A DNA stretch of 64,000 bases from JBEKHT01 sp049516595 (lineage in GTDB: Bacteria; Chloroflexota; Anaerolineae; Anaerolineales; RBG-16-64-43): the NCBI GenBank assembly GCA_049516595.1, contig JBEKSY010000006.1:62001-126000 (forward strand), in the 5' to 3' direction. This document shows positions 1 to 8,395 of the stretch, piece by piece. Below the pieces are notes generated by a model. The model worked only from the letters and a program-made list of their open reading frames with translations. It searched no databases and was not told where the DNA came from. Numbering within the stretch: position 1 is the first letter of the stretch; each line of letters opens with the position of its first letter. A program made the position numbers and the translations under genes.

Positions 1-364
1 TGCTTCCCTCGGAGACCGGCGCTGGAACGGCAAGCGGGTCCGGTTCAATTAGACCATAGATCCTGACCCAGCCAGCCCGGAAGAGGCCCTGCGCAGGTTT
101 CCCCGGGGCGACGGAGCCTGGACCAGCGGAGCTCGTGGGGATGAATTCAGTGGAGACTTACTCCGGTTGCCGGCGCGCGGGCCGGGCTGGCATAGCGAGG
201 GATTCCGAAGCGACCTGAAGGCGGCAACCGTCGGGTATTCCAAGGGGTAGACAGCTCTGCCCGAATGGCGCGGGCCGGACGGACAACGTGGCGGACGGTT
301 GGGCTGCGGGGGCGACCAGCGAGGGTGCCAAGGGCCATGTGTTCGGGTTGGCTGATCGGGCCGC
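1..364. other. Left-edge stretch with no recognised gene
   Basis: No convincing gene is seen here. All three forward frames close within the first 70 bases, so at most a few C-terminal residues of an upstream gene are present and I cannot tell which frame is real. The reverse-strand open frames are rich in Pro, Arg and Ser, as expected from GC-rich antisense. scpB usually follows scpA directly, but nothing here resembles the end of scpA. Confidence 0.4.
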
Positions 365-1018
365 GTGGGGAAGCATCGAGATGGCGGATCCCTTGAGGAA
401 AGATCTGACCTTGAGCCCTGGGATGACGGCATCGTGGATTCCCAAACTGTCGAAGAGACACTCCCTCTAAAGGCGATTGTTGAGAGCCTGCTGTTTGTTT
501 CGGCAGAGCCGGTTGCCCTTTCCACTTTGGGAAGCGCGTTGGAGCTGCCCGAGTCCCGAATTGAGCAGGCTTTGGAGGCGCTCGATCTGGATTACCAGAA
601 TCGTGGTCTGCAGATCCAGCGCCTGGGCGACCGTGTGCGCCTGACCACCTCGCCACGCTCAGCCAGACATGTCGAAAAACTCCTCGGCTTGAACCACACT
701 ACGACCCTGAGCAAGGCGGCTTTGGAAACTTTGGCCATCCTCGCCTACCGGCAACCTCTAACCCGTCCACAGATTGATGCCATCCGGGGTGTGAACTCCG
801 ACAGCGTGCTGCAGAGCCTTCTTTCAAAGGGCCTGATCGAGGAGATTGGCCGGGCGGAAGGGCCCGGCCGGCCCATTCTGTACGGGGTGACCTCCGTCAT
901 GCTCCAGCATTTCGGTCTGGCCTCCACCAAGGAACTGCCGGCACTGGCCCTGGAGGAGGCTGAGGCGCCCCACGCAGACCAGGAGGGTGGAGCCGCAGAC
1001 CCCATTCTCAAAGAGTGA
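365..1018 (+). CDS. scpB: Segregation and condensation protein ScpB
   Basis: ScpB is the winged-helix kleisin partner of the SMC-ScpAB condensin complex, which compacts and separates chromosomes on the nucleoid. The protein shows the family's two winged-helix units: residues about 35-110, with a typical opening around KAIVESLLFVSAEP, and about 110-195, with the signature ALETLAILAYRQPLTRPQID and then RGVNSDSVLQSLL and GRPILYGVT. Its 217 residues fit the family. The given start is GTG at 365; an in-frame GTG at 434 removes an atypical N-terminal extension and is a real alternative, since neither has a strong ribosome site. The next gene begins within about 5 bases of the stop, which suggests an operon. 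scpA is not adjacent in the visible sequence. Confidence 0.93.
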   Translation: MGKHRDGGSLEERSDLEPWDDGIVDSQTVEETLPLKAIVESLLFVSAEPVALSTLGSALELPESRIEQALEALDLDYQNRGLQIQRLGDRVRLTTSPRSARHVEKLLGLNHTTTLSKAALETLAILAYRQPLTRPQIDAIRGVNSDSVLQSLLSKGLIEEIGRAEGPGRPILYGVTSVMLQHFGLASTKELPALALEEAEAPHADQEGGAADPILKE

Positions 1019-1022
1019 ATTG

Positions 1023-1817
1023 GTGGGACCTGAGAAACTCCAGAAGGTTCTGGCCCAGGCTGGCTATGGGTCTCGCAGGGCTTGCGAGGGGTTCCTTCTC
1101 GCGGGTCGTGTGACCCTGAACGGGCGCAGAGCAAGACTGGGGCAACGGGCGGACCCGGGGATGGACGATATTCGGGTCGATGGCCAGAGGGTCGCGCCGG
1201 GGAAGTCGTGCACGTACGTGGCGGTTAACAAACCGCCTGGGGTGATTTCTTCTCTGGCTCCTCAGGGCGATCGGCGGACGGTCCGTGATCTTGTGCCGGT
1301 AGTTGGAAGGTTGTTTCCCGTGGGTCGGCTTGACCTGGATAGTGAAGGCCTGATGCTCCTCACCGATGATGGCGAGCTGGCAAACCGGCTCACACATCCG
1401 CGCTATGGATGCGAGAAGGAATACCGGGTACGGGTCTCGCATCGCCCCGATCTCGAGCAGCTAAGCCTTTGGCGGCGAGGGATCGTTCTCCAAGATGGGG
1501 TCAGGAGCATTCCTGCCAAGGTTGAGGTGGAGAAGTCCGCGGGAGGCGGGGCTTGGCTGCGGGTCGTCATGCGCGAGGGACGGAAGCGGGAAATCCGAGA
1601 GATTGGCGCCCAGCTGGGGTTGCCGGTGATGCGGATTGTGCGAATCCGGATTGCAGGCTTGCGGTTGGGAGAACTGCGCCCGGGTCAATGGCGTCATCTG
1701 TCGAAAGAAGAAGTCCGGATGCTTTCTGCGGATGAGGGCGGCAAGGCTGGGAGCGCCCGTCCGCGGGCCCAGGGTTCGGTTCCACGGAGAATCGCCTTGA
1801 ACAGGCGTAGGAAATAG
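1023..1817 (+). CDS. rluB: Pseudouridine synthase, RsuA/RluB family
   Basis: Converts a uridine in rRNA to pseudouridine; the RluB type acts on helix 89 of 23S rRNA. The N-terminal S4 RNA-binding domain (EKLQKVLAQAGYGSRR onward, residues 3-60) is followed by the RsuA-type catalytic domain with GRLDLDSEGLMLLTDDG, whose Asp in GRLD is the catalytic residue. The C-terminal REGRKREIRE block and the basic tail are also typical. I chose GTG 1023 because the S4 domain then starts at the usual distance. GTG 987 is preceded by AGGAGG with no spacing and overlaps scpB, so it is less likely. scpB-rluB adjacency is common in Gram-positive-type genomes. The exact target base is inferred from the family only. 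Confidence 0.9.
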   Translation: MGPEKLQKVLAQAGYGSRRACEGFLLAGRVTLNGRRARLGQRADPGMDDIRVDGQRVAPGKSCTYVAVNKPPGVISSLAPQGDRRTVRDLVPVVGRLFPVGRLDLDSEGLMLLTDDGELANRLTHPRYGCEKEYRVRVSHRPDLEQLSLWRRGIVLQDGVRSIPAKVEVEKSAGGGAWLRVVMREGRKREIREIGAQLGLPVMRIVRIRIAGLRLGELRPGQWRHLSKEEVRMLSADEGGKAGSARPRAQGSVPRRIALNRRRK

Positions 1818-1834
1818 ACCAGATTGAGGATACG

Positions 1835-4800
1835 GTGGAAACCACTCAGAGTCAATGGGGTTGGCTCGACCGCAGGGTCGCGAACTGGCTCCCCCTCACG
1901 CGGGAGCTAGCTCTCTGGCTCTTGCTGGGTATCAGCGCGGTTGCAACGCGTTTCTATGAGATCGGCGTCCGTTCGATAGCCCACGACGAGAGCCTGCACG
2001 CTTTCTACTCCTGGTTGCTGTTCCGTGGGCAAGGGTACGTGCACAACCCCATGATGCACGGCCCCCTGCAGTTCCACATGCTGGCACTCACGTATTTCCT
2101 CCTGGGGGCCAGCGACGCGACGGCGCGCGTCCCGGCTGCCTTGTTTGGAATCGGTGCAGTCTTATTGCTCTGGGCTTTTCGGCGTTGGCTGGGACGGATC
2201 GGCGCGTTGATCGCGGCGTTGTTCATGGTGATCTCTCCCTTCATGCTCTACTACTCGCGATATGTGCGCAATGAGGCCTTCACGGTGGTCTGGGCTCTCC
2301 TGATGTTCCTCGCCATCGCAAGGTTTTTTGAGACGCGCGAGACCAAGTGGCTCTATCTTCTGACGGTCGCTACGGTTTTGAACTACGACACCGAAGAGAC
2401 GACCTATATCTATGTCGCCTTGGCCACGTTGTTCTTAGGGCTGCATCTTCTGATCTCGCTATTGCGATCCGAGTGGCCCCGTCCTGCCCGTCGAAGGCAG
2501 TTTGCCTACCTGGCCTCATTGGGTGTCGCGCTTCTTCTGGTGGCGGGCTGGTTCCTTGTCTACGGGCAAAGCGGTTTGGGTTCCTCCTTGGTGGGGACCG
2601 CAGCTCCGGCCAATCCCAATCTGCCCCCCTCGACGGTGGCGAGTGGGATTTCCGGCATGGGGATCTGGGCGGCGATTGCCGCGGCGGCTGCGCTAATGGC
2701 CGTCGTAGCCGCCTTAGCCCTTGCGTTGCGTGACTTTGGGACCTCCTTTCGGTCTCGGTTTCCCTCGTTGGACCTCTTGGTCATCCTGGGAACCTTCGTG
2801 CTTCCTCAACTGACGGCCTTCCCGGAAACTGCCATCGGATGGTCCCCCTTGGACTACTCGAACTCGGGGTTGATCCACACCGCAGTCGTCTTTATCCCGT
2901 TACTCGCGATCTCCATCGCCATCGGCCTTTGGTGGGACCGCAGGCTATGGCTCATCAACGCGGCAATCTTCTACAGCCTTTTCATCGTCTTCTTCACGAC
3001 CTTTTTCACCAACGGGGGCGGCTTTGCCAGTGGAATGATTGGCTCCCTTGGATACTGGCTTCAGCAGCAGGGCGTTCACCGTGGGAGCCAACCTTGGTAC
3101 TACTACATGCTGGTGACTATCCCGGTCTACGAGTACCTTCCTGCCCTGGCCTCCCTGGTGGCCGGGTACCTGGGCTTGCGCCAGATATTTCGCCACACCT
3201 CGACGAACCGCACCGACGGGTTGAATGACGGCCCCGTCGGCTTGGACGGTCCGGTCATCTCGGACGGTCCGGTCATCTCGGACGGTCCTGTCACCTCCCT
3301 TCGGGTGGAACTTCAGGAGAAGCCGGCCGCGCTATCCGAGAGCGGGTCCCCGGCTTACACCTTCAACATGCCGGGTTTCTTGGGCTACTGGAGCATGGGC
3401 TCGCTTCTGGCTTATACCATTGCCGGAGAGAAGATGCCCTGGTTGACCGTCCATATCGTGCTGTCGATGATCCTGCTTGGGGGTTGGGCTATCGGTCGAA
3501 TCTGGGAGCACACCGATTGGTCGCAAGGCGTTCGGTCGTGGGGTTGGCTGGGTCTGGTGCTCTTGCCCTTGACGGTCTATTCCTGGGTCTCAGCCGTGTT
3601 GGGCCTCTTGGGGGACGCGCCGCCCTTCGCGGGATCCCAGCTCAATCAGCTGCAGGCGACGACCTCTTTTGTCGAGGCCTTGGTCTTCGGGATCCTGGGC
3701 ACCGCCCTCATGGTCAGGCTTTGGAGATCCCACCCGGCCTCGGTGTGGGGAAGGATGGTGACACTCGAGGTCTTCGGCTTGCTGGCTGTTCTAACCCTGC
3801 GCGCCGGTTGGATGGTCAGTTACCTTAATCTTGGAAACGGCAAAGAGTTCATCGATTATGCCCATTCGACCCAGAGTGTGAAGACCGTGATGGCCCAGGT
3901 GCAAGAGCTCTCCCAGAGGACGGCGGACGGTCTGGGGATCCAGGTCGGCTACGATGATCTCGTCTCCTGGCCACTTACGTGGTATCTGCGGGACTACACG
4001 AACCAACACTACTTTGGGAATCAACCCACCCGCGACCTGGAGAATATGCCGATCGTTCTCGTGGGCGCGGGGAATATCGCCAAGGTCGATCCCCTCCTTA
4101 GCCGAACCCATTACAGCTTCGACTACATCCGCATGTCGTGGCCTATGCAGGAGTACTTCAATCTGGATGGCCAAAGAATCCTGGGCGCGCTCGGCAATTC
4201 TCAATATCGACAGGCGCTGATCAATATCTGGTTCAGCCGGGACTATTCCCTCTACGGTCAACTGACGGGCGTGAACTACGACATCTCGCACTGGCCCGTC
4301 TCCGAGAGCATGCGGATCTATATTCGCAAGGACATAGCCAATCAGATTTGGCAATACGGCGCAAAGCCGTCCGCGCCAGCTGCGGTGGAGGACCCGTATG
4401 CCAAGGGCCAGAAGCAGCTCACAGCCGCCACGGCTTGGGGCGCTCCAGGTAGCGAGCCCGGGCAGTTCCAGAACCCGCGGGGAATTGCGATCGCCCCGGA
4501 CGGGACGATTTATGTGGCCGACACGGATAACAATCGCATCGAGCACTTTGATCGCTCAGGGAAACTGCTTGAGGTCTGGGGCAGCTTTGCCGACGTCAGC
4601 AAGGGGCCGGCCCCTGGAGGAAGTTTCAACCAGCCGTGGGGCCTAGCCGTCGGGCCGGACGGATCGGTGTTTGTCGCGGACACCTGGAACTACCGCATAC
4701 AGAAATTCACGGCCGATGGCCAGTTTGTACGGATGTGGGGGAGTTCAGGGCAGGCGAGTGCCCCCGACGGATTCTATGGCCCTCGAGACGTGGCCGTCGA

Positions 4801-5311
4801 CCCCAAGGGTCGGGTCTTTGTGGCGGACACGGGAAACAAGCGAATTGCCGTGTTTGATGGGGACGGTAATTACCTGACCCAAGTCGGCTCAGGTGGATTT
4901 GGGCCCGGTCAATTCGACGAGCCCGTGGGCATCGCCCTGGGACCGGAAGGTGAACTTTACGTGGCCGATACATGGAATCAGCGCGTCCAGGTGTTCCGCG
5001 AAACGAGCGCGGACACGTTCACCTACGATCGGGAGTGGACGATCGCTGGGTGGCAGGGACAGTCGCTGGACAACAAGCCCTACCTCGCCGTCGGGCAGGA
5101 TGGGCGGGTGTGGGTCACGGATCCGGAAGCCTACCGAGTGATCGTGTTTGACTCTCAGGGCGGGTTCCTGTTCACCTGGGGAGACTATGGCGAAGGGATG
5201 AATGCCTTCCATCTGCCGGTAGGGATCGCGGCGGATTCGCAGGGGGGCGTTTGGGTCACCGATGCGGGCAACGGCCGGGTAATGGAGTTTCAGCCTCCAG
5301 CTTCCCCGTAG
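1835..5311 (+). CDS. TIGR03663-type GT39 membrane protein fused to NHL repeats
   Basis: A 1158-residue two-part protein. Residues about 20-680 are a multi-pass membrane domain of the dolichyl-phosphate-mannose mannosyltransferase (GT39/PMT) type. They carry the acidic motif AHDESLHAFYSWLL and the following HGPLQFHML in the first loop, as in the TIGR03663 'flippase activity-associated' family. Residues about 850-1155 form an NHL beta-propeller of about six units (repeats of the form IAPDGTIYVADTDNNRI), probably facing outside. The family is known; the substrate is not, and a role in surface glycosylation is an inference. A central linker holds three perfect or near-perfect DGPVIS repeats. The GTG start has GAGGA six bases upstream. 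A strong terminator follows the stop, so scpB-rluB-this gene may form one transcript. Confidence 0.85.
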   Translation: METTQSQWGWLDRRVANWLPLTRELALWLLLGISAVATRFYEIGVRSIAHDESLHAFYSWLLFRGQGYVHNPMMHGPLQFHMLALTYFLLGASDATARVPAALFGIGAVLLLWAFRRWLGRIGALIAALFMVISPFMLYYSRYVRNEAFTVVWALLMFLAIARFFETRETKWLYLLTVATVLNYDTEETTYIYVALATLFLGLHLLISLLRSEWPRPARRRQFAYLASLGVALLLVAGWFLVYGQSGLGSSLVGTAAPANPNLPPSTVASGISGMGIWAAIAAAAALMAVVAALALALRDFGTSFRSRFPSLDLLVILGTFVLPQLTAFPETAIGWSPLDYSNSGLIHTAVVFIPLLAISIAIGLWWDRRLWLINAAIFYSLFIVFFTTFFTNGGGFASGMIGSLGYWLQQQGVHRGSQPWYYYMLVTIPVYEYLPALASLVAGYLGLRQIFRHTSTNRTDGLNDGPVGLDGPVISDGPVISDGPVTSLRVELQEKPAALSESGSPAYTFNMPGFLGYWSMGSLLAYTIAGEKMPWLTVHIVLSMILLGGWAIGRIWEHTDWSQGVRSWGWLGLVLLPLTVYSWVSAVLGLLGDAPPFAGSQLNQLQATTSFVEALVFGILGTALMVRLWRSHPASVWGRMVTLEVFGLLAVLTLRAGWMVSYLNLGNGKEFIDYAHSTQSVKTVMAQVQELSQRTADGLGIQVGYDDLVSWPLTWYLRDYTNQHYFGNQPTRDLENMPIVLVGAGNIAKVDPLLSRTHYSFDYIRMSWPMQEYFNLDGQRILGALGNSQYRQALINIWFSRDYSLYGQLTGVNYDISHWPVSESMRIYIRKDIANQIWQYGAKPSAPAAVEDPYAKGQKQLTAATAWGAPGSEPGQFQNPRGIAIAPDGTIYVADTDNNRIEHFDRSGKLLEVWGSFADVSKGPAPGGSFNQPWGLAVGPDGSVFVADTWNYRIQKFTADGQFVRMWGSSGQASAPDGFYGPRDVAVDPKGRVFVADTGNKRIAVFDGDGNYLTQVGSGGFGPGQFDEPVGIALGPEGELYVADTWNQRVQVFRETSADTFTYDREWTIAGWQGQSLDNKPYLAVGQDGRVWVTDPEAYRVIVFDSQGGFLFTWGDYGEGMNAFHLPVGIAADSQGGVWVTDAGNGRVMEFQPPASP
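3244..3297 (+). repeat. Three tandem 18-bp units within the GT39-NHL gene
   Basis: Three consecutive copies of an 18-bp unit (GGACGGTCCGGTCATCTC) lie at 3244-3261, 3262-3279 and 3280-3297. The first two are identical and the third differs at two bases. They encode DGPVIS in a loop between membrane segments, and the length of 18 keeps the frame when copy number changes. Confidence 0.9.
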
Positions 5312-5333
5312 GCAGGGGATAGAGCTAGAACGA

Positions 5334-5368
5334 GCAAGCCGGCGGGGCACCCCCGCCGGTTTGCTTTT
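5334..5368 (+). terminator. Rho-independent terminator after the GT39-NHL gene
   Basis: A 14-bp stem (5334-5347 with 5351-5364, one G-T pair) with a CAC loop is followed by TTTT. It begins 22 bases after the stop codon. Confidence 0.9.
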
Positions 5369-5828
5369 GCAGCATTGTTGCAGAAACGTAGCGCTCGTGT
5401 CCGGGCGGGATTCGGCAAGGTCCCCTTTCCCTGTGCCCCCGGGAAACTTGGTCCGCGGGGGAATGCTTCCCAGTCTGTTTCTGCCACTCGCGAGGCCCCC
5501 TCAGGTGCCCATTCTGTCCAGCCGGTCTCGCGCCCCAAGCCTCCGCCGCGGGCAGACACGCGAGGGGGGATAGCGCAGAAGAGGGGCGATGACGGGCAGG
5601 CGCGTTAGGGGGCCGCTTCCGCTGAACTTCGCCTGGAAGGCGGAGTCGGAAGGATTCCTCGGGGGAGGCCGAGAAGGATGGCAGGAGAAACAGCTCTGCA
5701 GAAGAGATTCCGGCCCTTTTCGGGAGGGCCCGGGGGACGACAGAGGAAGGCGAAATGTTGCGTGACCCGACAAGCTGCAGCGAGTCGCGGCGATCCATCT
5801 CAAGCCGCCATTTCGGTCCCTGCCGGGC
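5369..5828. other. Intergenic, no recognised gene
   Basis: About 460 bases between the terminator and the end of rlmN. Both strands have open frames, but all are compositionally antisense-like. Parts vaguely recall RNase P RNA on the minus strand, but the conserved core elements are missing. I see no tRNA, riboswitch or promoter here. Confidence 0.4.
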
Positions 5829-6881
5829 TCAGGTACTCCGCGGCGGTGTCTGGTCCGAGGCGAGCTGTCCGCAACCCGCCTGGATCTCGATGCCTCGTCG
5901 CACGCGAACCGTCACCGGGATGCCTTCGCGTTCCAAAGATTCGAGGAAGGCGCGCACGCTCTTACGGTTGGTCGGCATGCCGTGGTATTCTCGGGTCGGG
6001 TTCAAAGGAATGAGATTGACGTGACAGAGGAGGCCTCGCAGGCGCTGCGCGAGCAAGGTAGCCTGGGCGACGTCGTCGTTGACCCCCTGGATCAGGGCCC
6101 ACTCAAATGAGATTCTGCGATGGGTTGCGTCCACGTACTCCCGGCAGGCTTGCAAGAGGAGGTCAAGCGGGTAGCGCCGGTTGACCGGCAGCAGACGAGA
6201 GCGAAGCTCGTCGCTGGCCGCGTGAAGAGACACAGCCAGGTTGATTTGCCTCCCCTCCTGAGCAAAGCGGCGAATGCCCGGCACGAGTCCTACGGTCGAA
6301 ATGGTCATACGCCGGGCGCCAAAGTTCATCCCCTCGGAGTGGTTCAGCGTGTCCAAGGCCCCCAGGGTCGCCTCGTAGTTGTGGAAGGGCTCGCCCATCC
6401 CCATTACCACGATATTGGAGAGCCGTCTTTCCTCCAGCGATAGCCTGCGCGCCAAGTCGAGAACCTGCATAAGGATCTCGCCTCGCGTGAGGTTGCGACC
6501 GAAACCCATTTGTCCGGTGGCGCAAAAGACGCAGCCCATGCCGCAACCGGATTGCGTCGAGATGCAGGCGGTCTGTCTCTGATCATACGCCATCAACACA
6601 GTCTCCACGGTTGCGCCATCCCGCAGTTCAAATAGGATCTTGAGGGTTTTCCCATCGCGAGAGCGAGACTCGCGAAGCGGGCGGATCAGCTGGAAATCGA
6701 ACGATTGCCCGAGCCGCTCGCGCAGAGAATCCGGGAGATCGGTCATCTCGGCGGGGGAGGAGGCCCATCGCGAGTAAAGATGGTGCCAGATCTGCCTGGC
6801 TCGATAGAGGGGCTGCCCCCACTCGGCCAGAGTCAATTCGAGTTGTTCCAGAGTCAGGTCGTGGAGGGCGGCGTGCGGCAT
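5829..6881 (-). CDS. rlmN: Dual-specificity RNA methyltransferase RlmN
   Basis: A radical-SAM enzyme that methylates C2 of A2503 in 23S rRNA and A37 in some tRNAs. The 350-residue protein has the Cys113-x3-Cys117-x2-Cys120 iron-sulfur motif (GCGMGCVFCATG) and the RlmN/Cfr blocks NIVVMGMGEPFHNYE and ISTVGLVPGIRRFA. It also has LAVSLHAASDELRSRLLPVNRRYP and the C-terminal DVNLIPLNP-like segment. The second catalytic Cys is expected in the C-terminal GIEIQAGCGQL, and it is present. It is the last gene of a minus-strand run tig-clpP-HAD-rlmN, 28 bases after the phosphatase gene. Its own ribosome site is weak, which fits translation within the operon. Confidence 0.96.
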   Translation of the reverse strand: MPHAALHDLTLEQLELTLAEWGQPLYRARQIWHHLYSRWASSPAEMTDLPDSLRERLGQSFDFQLIRPLRESRSRDGKTLKILFELRDGATVETVLMAYDQRQTACISTQSGCGMGCVFCATGQMGFGRNLTRGEILMQVLDLARRLSLEERRLSNIVVMGMGEPFHNYEATLGALDTLNHSEGMNFGARRMTISTVGLVPGIRRFAQEGRQINLAVSLHAASDELRSRLLPVNRRYPLDLLLQACREYVDATHRRISFEWALIQGVNDDVAQATLLAQRLRGLLCHVNLIPLNPTREYHGMPTNRKSVRAFLESLEREGIPVTVRVRRGIEIQAGCGQLASDQTPPRST

Positions 6882-6909
6882 GAGGAGCTCAGGGCGGGGG
6901 AGCTGTGCC

Positions 6910-7749
6910 TCAATGGGAGGTGAGCTGCAAGTTCCATTCTCGGATCAATTCGGGAAGTCCCGCGAAAACCCACGTTGGCCGTGTCGCCCAAGCCCGCAGT
7001 TGGGCGGCGGTGGTTACCCCGCTGAGCACAAGGATGCTTGGGATCCCCGCCCTTTGGGCACCCAGGATGTCCGTCTCCAGGCGATCTCCCAGCGCCGCCG
7101 TCTGGCGCGCCGGTTCACCCAGCCGCTCGATCGCCAGCTGGTACATGAGCGGCTCGGGCTTCCCGATGATCGTGGGCCTCGAGCCCGAGGCCGTCTCAAG
7201 GGCCGCCAGAATTGCGCCGTTCCCCTGGATAATCCCACGCTCCGTGGGGAATGTGGCATCGTCGTTGGTGCCAATGAAACCGGCCCCGCGGCGCAAGTTG
7301 AGGGTTGCCCCGGAAAGCTTTTCCCAGCTCAGTTCGCGATCCATTCCGCACACGACAAAATCCGCATCCGTGTCCTCGAGACCGGCGATCCGGAATCCCT
7401 CGGCGGCCAGAGCGGCTCGGATTCCCTCTTCGCCGACCACGAAGATCTTGGCACCGGAATGAGCGGTCTTGGCCAGATACTTCGCGGTCGCCTGAGCCGA
7501 GGTCAGGATTTCTTCGGCTTGCACCTGCGCCCCCAGGCCGATGAGCTTCTGCTGGTACGACCTGGGCGTCAGCGTCGGGTTATTTGTGGCCAGGACAAAG
7601 CGGATGCCCGCGCTTCGGAGGAATCCGAAGAACTCAATGAATCCGCGGTTGGCGGTGGAGCCGTGCCAGAGGACTCCGTCCATGTCGATGATCAAGGCCC
7701 GGATGTCGGCCAAGCCGAGGACCGCCTCCGGGCCGGTCGTGGATTCCAT
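6910..7749 (-). CDS. HAD-superfamily phosphatase, NagD/p-nitrophenyl phosphatase type
   Basis: A 279-residue haloacid-dehalogenase hydrolase of subclass IIA. Motif I is IIDMDGVLW, with the nucleophile and acid Asp pair. Motif II is VLATNNPT, and the C-terminal motifs are GKPEPLMY (the Lys) and ALGDRLETDILGA (the acidic pair). A type II cap of about 120 residues lies between them. The family dephosphorylates small sugar phosphates or nucleotides; the substrate cannot be read from sequence. The ATG at 7749 has AGGTGG eight bases upstream and is preferred to the GTG four codons before it. It sits 22 bases after clpP in the tig operon. Confidence 0.88.
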   Translation of the reverse strand: MESTTGPEAVLGLADIRALIIDMDGVLWHGSTANRGFIEFFGFLRSAGIRFVLATNNPTLTPRSYQQKLIGLGAQVQAEEILTSAQATAKYLAKTAHSGAKIFVVGEEGIRAALAAEGFRIAGLEDTDADFVVCGMDRELSWEKLSGATLNLRRGAGFIGTNDDATFPTERGIIQGNGAILAALETASGSRPTIIGKPEPLMYQLAIERLGEPARQTAALGDRLETDILGAQRAGIPSILVLSGVTTAAQLRAWATRPTWVFAGLPELIREWNLQLTSH

Positions 7750-7771
7750 GGGGAAAACCACCTGCCAGCGA

Positions 7772-8395
7772 CTACTTCACCTTGCTCGTTTGTTTCTCCC
7801 GTTCCTCCAGGACTCGATCCACGATCCCATACTTCACGGCTCCCTCCGCGTCCATGTAGTAGTCGCGCTCGGTGTCGCGCTCAATCACCTCGAGGGTTTG
7901 GCCGGTGTGCTTGACCATAATGGTATTGAGACGATCGCGAAGCCGTAGAATTTCCTTGGCCTGTATCTCGATGTCGGACGCTTGACCCTGGGCGCCGCCA
8001 AGGGGTTGGTGCAGGTGAACCGTCGCATGCGGCAAGGCAAAGCGCGAGCCGTGGGTCCCGGCTGCCAGGAGAACCGTTCCAAAGGAGGCCGTCACCCCGA
8101 CGGCATAGGTCTCAATGGGATTGGAGATCTGCTGCATCGTGTCGTAGATGGCAAGCCCTGAGTAAATTCCACCCCCTGGGCAGTTGATCCACATCTGGAT
8201 TTCTTTTTCGGAATCCTCACGATTCAGGTACAGTAATTGGGCAACCACCAGGTTGGCGATTTGGTCGTTAATCGGCGTTCCGAGGAATATGATCCGTTCT
8301 CGGAGCAACAGCGAGTAGATGTCATACGCGCGCTCGCCGCGACTAGTGGTCTCAATCACCATGGGGATAAGAGACGTCGGACTTGGGAGAGTCAT
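7772..8395 (-). CDS. clpP: ATP-dependent Clp protease proteolytic subunit ClpP
   Basis: Serine peptidase (S14) forming the double-heptamer chamber fed by ClpX or ClpA/C. Its 207 residues match the family. Visible are the NCPGGGIYSGLAIYDTM block, the catalytic Ser104 in VTASFGT and the catalytic His129 in HLHQPLGG. The Asp region RDTERDYYM is also present. The Ser context ASFG differs slightly from the common ASMG. Its ATG overlaps the tig stop codon (ATGA), so the two are translationally coupled. The classic tig-clpP order is kept, but clpX does not follow; a HAD phosphatase does. Confidence 0.97.
   Translation of the reverse strand: MTLPSPTSLIPMVIETTSRGERAYDIYSLLLRERIIFLGTPINDQIANLVVAQLLYLNREDSEKEIQMWINCPGGGIYSGLAIYDTMQQISNPIETYAVGVTASFGTVLLAAGTHGSRFALPHATVHLHQPLGGAQGQASDIEIQAKEILRLRDRLNTIMVKHTGQTLEVIERDTERDYYMDAEGAVKYGIVDRVLEEREKQTSKVK

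Noticed and set aside
5370..5830. RNase P RNA on the minus strand
   Set aside because: A segment like GAGTGGCAGAAACAGAC and a nearby CTAACGC recall RNase P, but the GAGGAAAGTCC start, the GGTAAGAGCGCACC block and a closing P4 strand are missing or in the wrong order.
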